From the NCBI GenBank assembly GCA_029252405.1, contig JAQXBM010000013.1:1-43691 (forward strand): 43,691 bases of DNA, in the 5' to 3' direction. Position 1 is the stretch's first letter, and each line of letters starts with the position of its first letter. Shown here piece after piece: positions 7,052 through 15,027 of the stretch. This stretch comes from Crocinitomicaceae bacterium (GTDB taxonomy: Bacteria; Bacteroidota; Bacteroidia; Flavobacteriales_D; Crocinitomicaceae). The position numbers were made by a program, and so were the translations under genes. The notes under the pieces are model-generated. The model worked only from the letters and a program-made list of their open reading frames with translations. It searched no databases and had not been told where the DNA came from.

Positions 7052-7576
7052 ACTGTTTTGGTTAAGTACTGATTAAACGCGTGAGTTAGTGACTCATTTT
7101 TTGACATAAGTCTCCATGTTGCACGTGTGCAATCAATACAGGTTAATGAATGTTTTTGACGTCAGTGGTTAGTACTGATCATGATGTAATTAAAATAATG
7201 GCGTCTTCTTAAATATACTTAAATTCTGTGGAAGTCGAATGCTGCATTGAAGGGATTTTTTTTATGCGACTATTTAGTTATAAAGCAGTTATAAATGGAT
7301 GTTAACATCGTGGTGTTCGTCGTTTAGGGGCTTTACGAACAGTATCGTGAAATAGAAGTGAACTGATATTGAACGGGAAATTAAGTGAAGTTCATTAAAA
7401 AACAGGTAATTCCCGAAATGTAAAATACGTGTTTCCGATGGTGAATTTCGAAGAAAAGAGGCACTTAATAAACGCATGATGAAGTAATTTGGGCGTTCCC
7501 CTCAAACCCTCACACTCACACTCGAACTCACCCTAAAAAATAAGAACCTTCTCTCTCAGCAAGGCTTAGCTAACTT
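7052..7576. other. 525-bp intergenic region with clustered small palindromes
   Basis: No convincing gene. The first 140 bases, upstream of the minus-strand operon, hold several short symmetric sites: TGAGT-N5-ACTCA (7082-7096), TTGCAC-GT-GTGCAA (7119-7132), GACGTC (7159-7164), TGATCA/ATCATGAT (7176-7184), plus two copies of TTAGTACTGAT-like sequence (7072-7083 and 7169-7178) and two TTTTTGAC runs. This looks like a regulated promoter with several binding sites. The middle (7200-7480) shows nothing I can name; a 62-codon frame there does not look like protein. The far end carries the repeat copy at 7491. Confidence 0.45.
7488..7545. repeat. GGGCGTTCCCC-type intergenic repeat, copy 2 (short form)
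   Basis: GGGCGTTCCC followed by C-rich sequence; 28 bases (7491-7518) are identical to 2915-2942, and similarity continues weakly through AACTCACCCT to about 7541. The second half of copy 1 (the CGGGTCGGG and CTATCCCTAACGC parts) is missing. It lies just past the 3' end of the YfiT-like gene. Confidence 0.6.
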
Positions 7577-8116
7577 TTATGATTTATTTTCTAACCCAAG
7601 TTTGATGTGGCCCAAATGATGCTCACAATGCCACGCATATGTGCCAATTGCCTCAAGAATAGACACCTCAGTTCCATGCTCTGGATGAACGTATTTCCGT
7701 TGCAAATCATGTTCAGTCAATCCAGTCAACAAGCGCGTCCATTTCGAGTGAAGTGCTGTTAATAAATCAATCGAATCGTTCAAATCTTCTTCAGTTCCAT
7801 CAGATAACTCAGCCCAACGATCTTCATGGTAAGGGCGAATAGTCGGAGAATCTTCGGTCAAACTCAGCTTGAATCGAATAATACTATTCATGTGACTATC
7901 AGCGCAGTGATGTACAACTTGTTTGATGTTCCAACCGCCCGGGCGATACGGTAAATGCTTATCTTCAGAGGAAAGATACTTGGTTAAAACCTTCAGTTTC
8001 TTCGGGAAAGCAGAGATCATTTCGATCCAACTTGATTTTAATTCAGTTGAAACTTCCGTTGGCATTTGGAACTCTCCAATTGGGAAACGCAAGTCGTAAA
8101 GATTATCGCGTGACAT
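7577..8116 (-). CDS. YfiT-like DinB-superfamily metal-dependent protein
   Basis: A 179-residue member of the DinB/YfiT family (related to BstA bacillithiol S-transferases and putative metal hydrolases), cytoplasmic. The family signature is strong: RPGGWNIKQVVHHCADSH (first metal-ligand region), then TEDSPTIRPYHEDRWAEL, then AWHCEHHLGHI near the C-terminus carrying further His ligands of the four-helix bundle. I start at 8116, giving MSRDNLYDLRFPIGEF, because family members begin just before the RYPIG-like motif; an ATG at 8137 would add seven residues. It follows the penicillin-binding gene by about 120 bp on the same strand and may belong to the uvrA transcript. Family membership is well supported; the substrate is unknown. 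Confidence 0.85.
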   Translation of the reverse strand: MSRDNLYDLRFPIGEFQMPTEVSTELKSSWIEMISAFPKKLKVLTKYLSSEDKHLPYRPGGWNIKQVVHHCADSHMNSIIRFKLSLTEDSPTIRPYHEDRWAELSDGTEEDLNDSIDLLTALHSKWTRLLTGLTEHDLQRKYVHPEHGTEVSILEAIGTYAWHCEHHLGHIKLGLENKS

Positions 8117-8236
8117 GAGCTGGGGATTTGACCACAATATATTGTAAAATCAATAATTTCCATTGATAGATCGTCGAATCTCTTAATTGAATTTTTTTTA
8201 AAAGAGTTGAAATTTATTGGAATGGTTCTCCACTTT

Positions 8237-9850
8237 TTAATCCTCACAATCGAATCTGCCAGGAGGATATGATGCTGGAGCAACAAAGTCAGCAGTAGAA
8301 ATATTCAAACTTGAATCAGCGTAAACTTGCTGCATGTAGTATCCGTAAATCGGCAGAGCTCCACGAGCACCTTGTCCCCAAGTCATGGATCGAAACCGAA
8401 CTTGTTTATCTTCGCCACCCGTCCAAACGCCCGTAACTAGATCGGGTATCAATCCAAAAAACCACATGTCGGCGTTTCCTTGAGTCGTTCCTGTTTTTCC
8501 TGCAGTTGGCTGTGTGATGCCTCCCCATTTTTTGTGCCATCTTAAACTGGTTGAAGTGCCAGAGGTAACCACGCCTTTCATCATTTGAAGGACATCGTAG
8601 GAAATCATTGAGTTTAGCACTTCTCTAGATTTTACTTTGGAAGAATAAATTATATTTCCGTGCTTGTCTTCGATTCTTCGGATGGTTTGTGGTTCAACGA
8701 ATATTCCATCATTCACGAACATGGCGTTCGCAGCGGTCATTTCAAATAAACTCATATCAGGAGTTCCGAGGCACATTGCAGGAACAATTTGATCATTGGG
8801 AATTTCAATGTTCATTCTTTTGAATAGTTTTGCTATAGTTATTGGGCCAGAGCAAGCTCCCATCAAGGACATAATTGAAACACTTACGGGACCTGAACTA
8901 CTTTGAGTGAATTCTTTTAGAACGGTTCCACTGGAATTACCAGGAGGACACCATTTTCTTCCTTTCGGATCGCACGGCTCAACGCAGATCTGATCTTTAT
9001 CGATTACTGTGCATGGCTCAGCAACTCCCATTGAAAAGGCGGCAGCATACGTGAATGGTTTAATTGTCGAACCAATTTGTCGTTTTCCTTGTTTGACGTG
9101 GTCAAATTTAAAATGTTCGTGATCAATGCCACCAACCCACGCTTTCACATGGCCTGTTGAAGGTTCAATGGAGATCATACCAGAACGAATGAAGTTCTTG
9201 TAATAACGAATGGAATCTAAAGGAGATAGCACCGTATCAATTTCTCCTTTCCAAGAGAAGACTTTCATGTTAACTGGCTCTTCAAAATTTTCAATTATTT
9301 CTGAAGCCGGAACTCCAGCAGTAGCCATTCTTTGATATCGATTTGTGGATTCTATTGCGCGTTTCAGGATGTTCTGAATGCGCTCATCAGTTACTTTCCT
9401 ACCGTTATAAGTATCACTGAATGGAAATCGCTTCGCTTTGGAGTTGTTTTTCGTGAAAGCTGGCTGAAGGTCTTCAGAAAGGTGCCTGCTGACAGCAGCT
9501 TCTGCGTATTCTTGAAGTGTTGGATTGATAGTCGTATAGATTTTCAATTCATCAGAGTAGATGTCATAACGATCACCATTTTTCTTTCGATAAACGTATT
9601 CACCTTTTTTGTCTTTCTGTGAGAGAAGATCTTCCAAGTCATTTTTGAATGAAACACGGAAGTAAGGCGCTAAATCTGGACCTTTTTTCCTGATGTTTGA
9701 ATAGTGTCCAAGAATGGTGCTATCGTCATCTGAATAAATGAGTGAAGGAGGTATTTCAGCTATTTCAGGTGATGCATCTTTTGTAGTGCAGGCAAAACCA
9801 AACACAATACTAAGTGAGCAAGTTAGGAGTATGTATTCGAAGCGTCTCAT
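8237..9850 (-). CDS. Stand-alone penicillin-binding transpeptidase lipoprotein (PBP1A-like, no GT51)
   Basis: A 537-residue predicted lipoprotein (signal ending VFGFAC, Cys21) homologous to the transpeptidase half of Bacteroidota PBP1A. PBP1A-type sequence starts near IYTTINPTLQEYAEAAV (about 105) and continues through MKVFSW, GMISIEPSTGHVKAWVGG and the active-site GSTIKPF (S261, K264), with KTGTT at K452. The glycosyltransferase (GT51) domain that normally precedes this is absent, and the own signal peptide argues that this is its natural form. The second motif is unusual: where relatives have SxN, the aligned residues are S318-S319-G320, so the Asn is replaced by Gly. It may be a partner transpeptidase or an inactive binding protein in the periplasm. 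Its ATG overlaps the uvrA stop (ATGA). Confidence 0.85.
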   Translation of the reverse strand: MRRFEYILLTCSLSIVFGFACTTKDASPEIAEIPPSLIYSDDDSTILGHYSNIRKKGPDLAPYFRVSFKNDLEDLLSQKDKKGEYVYRKKNGDRYDIYSDELKIYTTINPTLQEYAEAAVSRHLSEDLQPAFTKNNSKAKRFPFSDTYNGRKVTDERIQNILKRAIESTNRYQRMATAGVPASEIIENFEEPVNMKVFSWKGEIDTVLSPLDSIRYYKNFIRSGMISIEPSTGHVKAWVGGIDHEHFKFDHVKQGKRQIGSTIKPFTYAAAFSMGVAEPCTVIDKDQICVEPCDPKGRKWCPPGNSSGTVLKEFTQSSSGPVSVSIMSLMGACSGPITIAKLFKRMNIEIPNDQIVPAMCLGTPDMSLFEMTAANAMFVNDGIFVEPQTIRRIEDKHGNIIYSSKVKSREVLNSMISYDVLQMMKGVVTSGTSTSLRWHKKWGGITQPTAGKTGTTQGNADMWFFGLIPDLVTGVWTGGEDKQVRFRSMTWGQGARGALPIYGYYMQQVYADSSLNISTADFVAPASYPPGRFDCED

Positions 9851-12648
9851 AGCTTCTCCTTCAAAAACTCACCTGTATGACTCTTCTTATCTTTCACAAT
9901 ATCCTCAGGAGTTCCAACAAAAACAACATTTCCGCCGCCATTTCCACCGTCAGGCCCCATATCGATAATATGATCCGCACATTTGATTACGTCTAAATTG
10001 TGTTCAATCACAATCACAGAATGTCCAGCGTTGATCAATTCATTTAAGGCGATCACCAATTTATTCACATCGTGGAAATGCAAACCTGTCGTTGGCTCAT
10101 CAAAAATAAATAGGGTGGCAGGGCTCGATTTTCCTTTGGAAAGGAAAGATGCCAATTTGATTCGTTGTGCTTCACCACCACTCAAGGTGCTCGAAGGCTG
10201 ACCGAGTTTCAAATAACCCAATCCAACTTTTACGAGCGGCTCAATTTTCTCAACGATCTTTTCTTCAATTCGTGAATCTCCTCCTTTGAAAAATTCGAAG
10301 GCTTCGGAAACATCCATCTCGAGAATATCTGAAATTGATTTTTCGCGATAGAGGATATCCAGCGTCTCCGTTTTGTAGCGTCCACCTTTGCATTGCTCGC
10401 ACGGTAAGTGAACATCTGCCATGAACTGCATTCCAACAGTGATTGATCCTTCGCCATCGCACACTTCACATCGACCTCCGTCTACATTGAAACTGAAGAA
10501 GCCAGGTTTGTACCCTCTGGTTTTCGCCAAAGGTTGACGTGCGAATAAATCGCGGATGTCGTCGAATGCTTTCACATAGGTCACTGGATTACTTCGCGAC
10601 GATTTTCCAATCGGGTTTTGATCGACAAACTCAACAGCCTTCAATGTTTTGTAATCACCTGAAAATGCTCTGAAATCTCCTTGCTGATCTCCGTAAATCC
10701 CCAATTCCTTTCGCAAAGCAGGAAGTAGAATCTCTCGTACCAAGGTCGATTTCCCTGATCCGCTGACACCTGTCACGCATACTAAACTATGCAATGGGAA
10801 ATCTACATCAACGTTTTTCAAATTGTGCTGACGAGCGCCTGAAATGCTCAACTTATTCTTGCTCTTTCGGCGGCGTTCTGGAATCGGGATTTCTTCCTTC
10901 CCTGTTAAATAATCTGCCGTTAAGCTTCTTTTCGCTTTCGGAAGCTGCTTGTGCGTTCCTTGAAAGACGATTTCACCTCCATAAGCTCCAGCCATTGGTC
11001 CGATATCGATGATTTCATCGGCGGCTTGCATGATGTCCTCTTCGTGCTCGACAACTATGACGGTATTTCCTAAATCACGCAGTGAATGAAGTACTTTTAT
11101 CAAGCGCATGGTGTCTTTTGGGTGCAAACCAATGGATGGCTCATCCAGAATATACATCGACCCAACTAAACTACTTCCAAGTGAAGTAGCCAAGTTAATG
11201 CGTTGCGATTCTCCACCAGAAAGTGAGTTCGAGCGACGATTCAAGGTCAAGTATCCCAATCCGACTTCGTCTAAAAAGCGGAAGCGTTGTTGAATTTCAG
11301 GAAGAATCTTTTTGGTGATCTGTTTATCGTGTTTGCTCGGCTTGAGTGAATTGAAAAAATCAATTGCATCGGAAATAGGAGAGAGGACAACATCTGTTAT
11401 CGACTTTCCTTCAATTTTTACATAGTTTGCATCTTTTCGGAGTCGTGTTCCTCGACAATCGTGACAATCAGTTTTCCCACGGTAACGCGATAACATGACG
11501 CGGTACTGAATCTTATACGATTTGCTTTCAACGAACTTAAAGAAGTCCATGATTCCCTTCACCTTTCCTTTTCCATCCCAGAGAATTTCCAATTCTTCAT
11601 CTGTTAAATCAATAACTGGTCGGTGAATAGGGAAGCCGATATCTGAAGCTTGATCCACGAATTTGTCCAAGTAGCGACTCATTTTTTCGCCTTTCCAAGG
11701 CATGATCGCTCCTTCAAATACGCTCAAATCGCGATTGGGAATCACCAAATTTTTATCAATTCCAATGACCTGACCGAATCCTTCGCAGGTTTTGCAGGCT
11801 CCAAATGGGTTGTTAAAGGTGAAAAAGTGTTCACTCGGAACTTGGAATTCCATTCCATCCAATTCAAAACGATTTGAGAAGGACTTGTTTTTATCATCCT
11901 TCATTGTTCGGATAATACATTCGCCTCCTCCTTCGATAAATGCCAATGAGACAGAATCTCCGTATCGAGAAACGGCATCATCATCTGAGAAATCAATCGA
12001 AATACGATCAATTACTAGCAGTGCTTTCTTTATGTTCTTTGGTAGCTTGGTGATTGCATCGTCCACCATCACAAATTCGCCCTCAATAAACAGTCGGACG
12101 TACCCTTGCTGTTTAAGTAGCTCCAATCGCTTTTCGGTTCCATAGGTTTCAGTTCCAACCAGTGGAGCTAAAATCAAACAGCGATCACCTGTTTCTTGTT
12201 TGCGCAGGAAATCGACGACATCTGAAACGTTGTGCTTTTTCACTTCATTTCCTGAAATAGGGGAGATGGTCTTTCCAATTCGTGTGAACAGAACTTTTAA
12301 GTAATCGTAGATTTCCGTGCTTGTCCCAACTGTAGAACGCGGATTATTCGAAATTACTTTCTGTTCGATGGCAATTGCGGGAGAAATTCCTTTAATGTAA
12401 TCCGCTTCGGGTTTGTCTAGTTTTCCAAGGAATTGACGCGCATAAGAAGAAAGACTTTCTATGTATCTGCGTTGACCTTCTGCATAGAGCGTGTCAAAGG
12501 CGAGTGAAGACTTTCCTGAACCCGAAAGCCCAGTAATCACGGTGAATTTACCATGAGGAATCTTTACATCAATGTTCTTCAGATTGTGCACTCGGGCACC
12601 TTTAATTTCGATTTCTTTTTGCTTAACTGAAGGATTTGCTACTGCCAT
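9847..12648 (-). CDS. uvrA: Excinuclease ABC subunit A
   Basis: UvrA, the damage-recognition ATPase of nucleotide excision repair, 933 residues, cytoplasmic. Two ABC modules are visible: Walker A GLSGSGKSSLAFD (about 40-52) and VSGSGKSTL in the second half, signature motifs LSGGESQRINLA and LSGGEAQRIKLA, and Walker B YILDEPSIGLHP and FIFDEPTTGLHF. The second-module zinc site is intact (CEVC then CEQC). In the first module only the distal pair remains (GACKTCEGFG); the proximal CxxC is replaced by FELDGMEFQVPS, a variant I believe is common in Bacteroidota. The start at 12648 (MAVANPSVKQKEIEIKGARVHNL, given in outline) is four bases after a TATCTTTG box. It overlaps the downstream PBP gene by four bases. 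Confidence 0.97.
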   Translation of the reverse strand: MAVANPSVKQKEIEIKGARVHNLKNIDVKIPHGKFTVITGLSGSGKSSLAFDTLYAEGQRRYIESLSSYARQFLGKLDKPEADYIKGISPAIAIEQKVISNNPRSTVGTSTEIYDYLKVLFTRIGKTISPISGNEVKKHNVSDVVDFLRKQETGDRCLILAPLVGTETYGTEKRLELLKQQGYVRLFIEGEFVMVDDAITKLPKNIKKALLVIDRISIDFSDDDAVSRYGDSVSLAFIEGGGECIIRTMKDDKNKSFSNRFELDGMEFQVPSEHFFTFNNPFGACKTCEGFGQVIGIDKNLVIPNRDLSVFEGAIMPWKGEKMSRYLDKFVDQASDIGFPIHRPVIDLTDEELEILWDGKGKVKGIMDFFKFVESKSYKIQYRVMLSRYRGKTDCHDCRGTRLRKDANYVKIEGKSITDVVLSPISDAIDFFNSLKPSKHDKQITKKILPEIQQRFRFLDEVGLGYLTLNRRSNSLSGGESQRINLATSLGSSLVGSMYILDEPSIGLHPKDTMRLIKVLHSLRDLGNTVIVVEHEEDIMQAADEIIDIGPMAGAYGGEIVFQGTHKQLPKAKRSLTADYLTGKEEIPIPERRRKSKNKLSISGARQHNLKNVDVDFPLHSLVCVTGVSGSGKSTLVREILLPALRKELGIYGDQQGDFRAFSGDYKTLKAVEFVDQNPIGKSSRSNPVTYVKAFDDIRDLFARQPLAKTRGYKPGFFSFNVDGGRCEVCDGEGSITVGMQFMADVHLPCEQCKGGRYKTETLDILYREKSISDILEMDVSEAFEFFKGGDSRIEEKIVEKIEPLVKVGLGYLKLGQPSSTLSGGEAQRIKLASFLSKGKSSPATLFIFDEPTTGLHFHDVNKLVIALNELINAGHSVIVIEHNLDVIKCADHIIDMGPDGGNGGGNVVFVGTPEDIVKDKKSHTGEFLKEKL

Positions 12649-12652
12649 TCTT

Positions 12653-12660
12653 CAAAGATA
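12653..12660 (-). promoter_or_regulatory. -7 box for uvrA
   Basis: TATCTTTG on the minus strand, an exact TAnnTTTG match, separated from the uvrA ATG by four bases only. No good -33 element is seen at the usual distance. If used, uvrA mRNA would be essentially leaderless. Confidence 0.4.
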
Positions 12661-12826
12661 AAAACGCGCGACCAATAAACGGGAAAAGAGAAAAATGTTT
12701 TACAAAAATTTGTTAGTTCGGAAAAATGGCGTAGATTAGTCTCTCAAATCAATAAAAACACACGGCGTATAGCATAAACTTTACTTTAAACACAGTTTGG
12801 ATCAATTAAACTACTAAAAGTAAGTT

Positions 12827-13423
12827 ATGGCTATGAATAAATTCGAAGACCGTGAGTTGGTAAGTGCATATCTTGATGGGAATGAAAAGGCTTTTGAAAC
12901 GCTATTGTTGCGTCATAAAGATAAAGTACATCGTTTCATTTACATGAAGGTGAGAGACGGAGCGCTTGCAGAAGATATCTTTCAAGATACATTTATTAAA
13001 GTTGTTCGCACCCTGAAAAGCGGTTCGTACAATGAAGAGGGCAAATTCTTGCCATGGGCGATGAGAATTGCACACAATTTAATCATCGACTACTTCCGTA
13101 AAAAGAACAAAGTACGTTTGGTTTCGGAATCGAGCTCGATGCGCGATGATTACAATGTGTTCCATACAATCGACAACGACGAGAAAAATGTTGAAGAAAC
13201 GATTTCGCAAACAGAGTTGGAAGACCAAATGGTGGAGTTGATCGAGTATTTACCTGAATCTCAACGTGATATTTTGAGAAAGCGAATTTTTAAGGAAATG
13301 TCTTTCAAGGATATCGCTGAGGAAGAAGATATTAGCATTAACACTGCTCTTGGTAGAATGCGCTACGCCTTGATTAACTTGAGAAAGTTGATCGACAAGC
13401 ACAATATGGTGACGCATTTTTAG
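12827..13423 (+). CDS. ECF-type RNA polymerase sigma factor
   Basis: Sigma-70 family extracytoplasmic-function factor, 198 residues. Region 2 includes KVRDGALAEDIFQDTFIKVV (about 42-61), which contacts core and the -10 element, and FLPWAMRIAHNLIIDYFRKK. Region 4 spans LPESQRDILRKRIF and MSFKDIAEEEDISINTALG, the helix-turn-helix that reads the promoter. The linker between them is acidic. ATG at codon 3 is an alternative start. No anti-sigma factor gene follows; the next gene is a haem-binding protein on the same strand behind a terminator. It resembles the widespread Bacteroidota RpoE-like sigma that lacks an adjacent anti-sigma, so its control is not evident from context. Confidence 0.93.
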   Translation: MAMNKFEDRELVSAYLDGNEKAFETLLLRHKDKVHRFIYMKVRDGALAEDIFQDTFIKVVRTLKSGSYNEEGKFLPWAMRIAHNLIIDYFRKKNKVRLVSESSSMRDDYNVFHTIDNDEKNVEETISQTELEDQMVELIEYLPESQRDILRKRIFKEMSFKDIAEEEDISINTALGRMRYALINLRKLIDKHNMVTHF

Positions 13424-13430
13424 AGTAACG

Positions 13431-13467
13431 ATCCAATTACTGAATTTCAAATTGGATTTTTCTTTTT
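13431..13467 (+). terminator. Intrinsic terminator after the sigma factor gene
   Basis: ATCCAATT (13431-13438) pairs perfectly with AATTGGAT (13450-13457) around an 11-base loop, followed by a T-rich tract TTTTTCTTTTT. It lies 8 bp after the sigma factor stop. Confidence 0.8.
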
Positions 13468-13522
13468 CCATCAGAATTAATAGTCATTCTCAGCGTTTGA
13501 TTATTTTTAGCAAAAAAAAGAA

Positions 13523-14011
13523 ATGGCTCGAAAAAAAGGAATGGGGATCTTCAAGAAAATTTTATTGCTACTTCTCGCAGTATTTGTAATCATGCAATTC
13601 TCGAGAATTGACAAAACGAATCCGAAAGTCGAAAAAGCGAAAGACTTCATCTCTTTGACAAATCCGCCTGCAGATATTGAAAAAATGATTCGATCTGCTT
13701 GCTACGATTGCCATTCACACGAAACAGAATATCCTTGGTACTCCAATATCGCTCCAGTTTCTTGGATCATCGGAAACCACATCGAAGAAGGTAGAGAATA
13801 TTTGAACTTCTCACTTTGGGCAGATTACAGCGAGGACAAAGCCAACCACAAATTGCACGAATGCGAAGAAGAAGTGGAAGAAGGGCACATGCCAATTTCA
13901 TCCTACACTTGGACGCACGGAGATGCTGATTTATCAGATGAGCAACGCGAAGAATTAGCAGAGTGGTTCGAAGACCAAATGACCGGGCCTGATAAAGGGC
14001 ACGATCACTAG
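13523..14011 (+). CDS. Membrane-anchored haem-binding domain protein
   Basis: A 162-residue protein with an N-terminal membrane anchor (KKILLLLLAVFVIMQF, about 11-26) and a periplasmic haem-binding domain of the Haem_bd (PF14376) type. It has one c-type haem motif CYDCH (C60, C63, H64) preceded by RSA and followed by SHETEYPWYSNIAPVSWIIG, a conserved pattern of this family. The C-terminal part is very acidic and His-containing (ECEEEVEEGHMP, ending GHDH), with MPISSYTW supplying a likely distal Met or His ligand. Such proteins are thought to act in electron transfer or haem sensing; the partner is unknown. It converges with the lipoprotein gene ending at 14020, leaving 8 bp. Confidence 0.88.
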   Translation: MARKKGMGIFKKILLLLLAVFVIMQFSRIDKTNPKVEKAKDFISLTNPPADIEKMIRSACYDCHSHETEYPWYSNIAPVSWIIGNHIEEGREYLNFSLWADYSEDKANHKLHECEEEVEEGHMPISSYTWTHGDADLSDEQREELAEWFEDQMTGPDKGHDH

Positions 14012-14019
14012 AACTGCGA

Positions 14020-14712
14020 TCACTTGTTTGCGAAGAATGCTGAATGTGTAAATCCTTCTAGGTGAGAAATGTTCCATTTTCCATCTACCTTTTCAACTTC
14101 AAAATAATAGCGATGTTGTCCCCAATCTGAATCAACATTTGCCCATTTCCAATAAAACTGTCCCGTTTTTTGCGTTAAAGCGATCGGCTCAATTTCAATT
14201 TCTTCCCATGGGTTGGGATCATCGTACGGCACATCTTGACAATTACACCAAGGATTCGCTCCGGATCCATAAGGTGGATAAGTTCCTTCCTCGTAAATCA
14301 ATTCGCCAGACCGAACCTTTTCATCAATGGTCAAGTAGATATCAGAATAATCTTTTATAAAGTTCTGCGTGAAATAACCTGTTGACGATATATCTTCGGC
14401 AGCAATATCGAGAACAGACAAATTGATTCCCGTATAGATGTTTTTGGAAGAATCCAGAATTAGTTCAGGGCCGTAAGGATTTCCCAAATCATGCCAAATA
14501 TTAACCTTCCTGATGAGCGATTCCACCTCACGTAAATCTGTTTCCACGAAACGCGTGCGTGTTTCTTCTGTCACCGCAGGTTCTTCTTCTTGGTTGAGGG
14601 AATCAATTTTACTAGTTGAATTATCAATACCCTTATTTTGACTTTCATCCACTGAAGTGCATGCGTGCAATGAAAAGCCAAGTGTGATCAAAAGGAAATA
14701 AGCGTTTTTCAT
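14020..14712 (-). CDS. Putative lipoprotein, unknown function
   Basis: A 230-residue predicted lipoprotein that I do not recognise. The start at 14712 gives MKNAYFLLITLGFSLHAC, a signal peptide with a lipobox ending at Cys18; the longer frame to 14820 adds 36 residues with no sense as a signal and overlaps the next gene. After the Cys comes a low-complexity Ser/Asp/Glu linker (to about residue 60), usual for outer-membrane lipoproteins of this phylum. The folded part contains YPPYGSGANPWCNC and ends with GQHRYYFEVEKVDGKWNISHLEGF, a pattern typical of small NTF2-like or DUF3828-like domains. It lies 22 bp behind another lipoprotein gene and is probably in the same operon. Confidence 0.75.
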   Translation of the reverse strand: MKNAYFLLITLGFSLHACTSVDESQNKGIDNSTSKIDSLNQEEEPAVTEETRTRFVETDLREVESLIRKVNIWHDLGNPYGPELILDSSKNIYTGINLSVLDIAAEDISSTGYFTQNFIKDYSDIYLTIDEKVRSGELIYEEGTYPPYGSGANPWCNCQDVPYDDPNPWEEIEIEPIALTQKTGQFYWKWANVDSDWGQHRYYFEVEKVDGKWNISHLEGFTHSAFFANK

Positions 14713-14734
14713 AGTCAAAAAGTGAAGCTTTGTT

Positions 14735-14998
14735 TTACTCAGCTTCTTCCATTTTCCACGTGCGACATGAAACAGTAGCGTCACACCCATGCTCATACGC
14801 AAAAACGGCGGCATCTTCATAGATCCTCACATTAGAAGACCCACAACCTTGAAACTTCGTGATGGTGTCTCCAGTTGCAATGCTGATCACAGCACATTCC
14901 TTGCATTGATTTGGAGTCACCAATCCACGGGCAATATTCGCACAGGAAAATAAAAATAGCGCTCCCGCTGATAGGATAAAAAAGTTCTTTGCTTTCAT
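14735..14998 (-). CDS. Small Cys-rich lipoprotein, unknown
   Basis: An 87-residue predicted lipoprotein with signal MKAKNFFILSAGALFLFSC (Cys19). The mature part of about 68 residues has five further cysteines (QCKECAVIS, QGCGSS, HGCDATVSC), suggesting disulfides or a metal site in the periplasm. I know no family for it. It is the first of two lipoprotein genes on the minus strand; the second starts 22 bp after its stop. Confidence 0.7.
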   Translation of the reverse strand: MKAKNFFILSAGALFLFSCANIARGLVTPNQCKECAVISIATGDTITKFQGCGSSNVRIYEDAAVFAYEHGCDATVSCRTWKMEEAE

Positions 14999-15027
14999 AG
15001 TTATTTGTTTAGTAAGTGCTACAGTCC

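Noticed and set aside
7289-7477. 62-codon minus-strand frame in the large intergenic region
   Set aside because: No signal peptide, no homology-like motif, composition not protein-like; covers sequence that looks non-coding.
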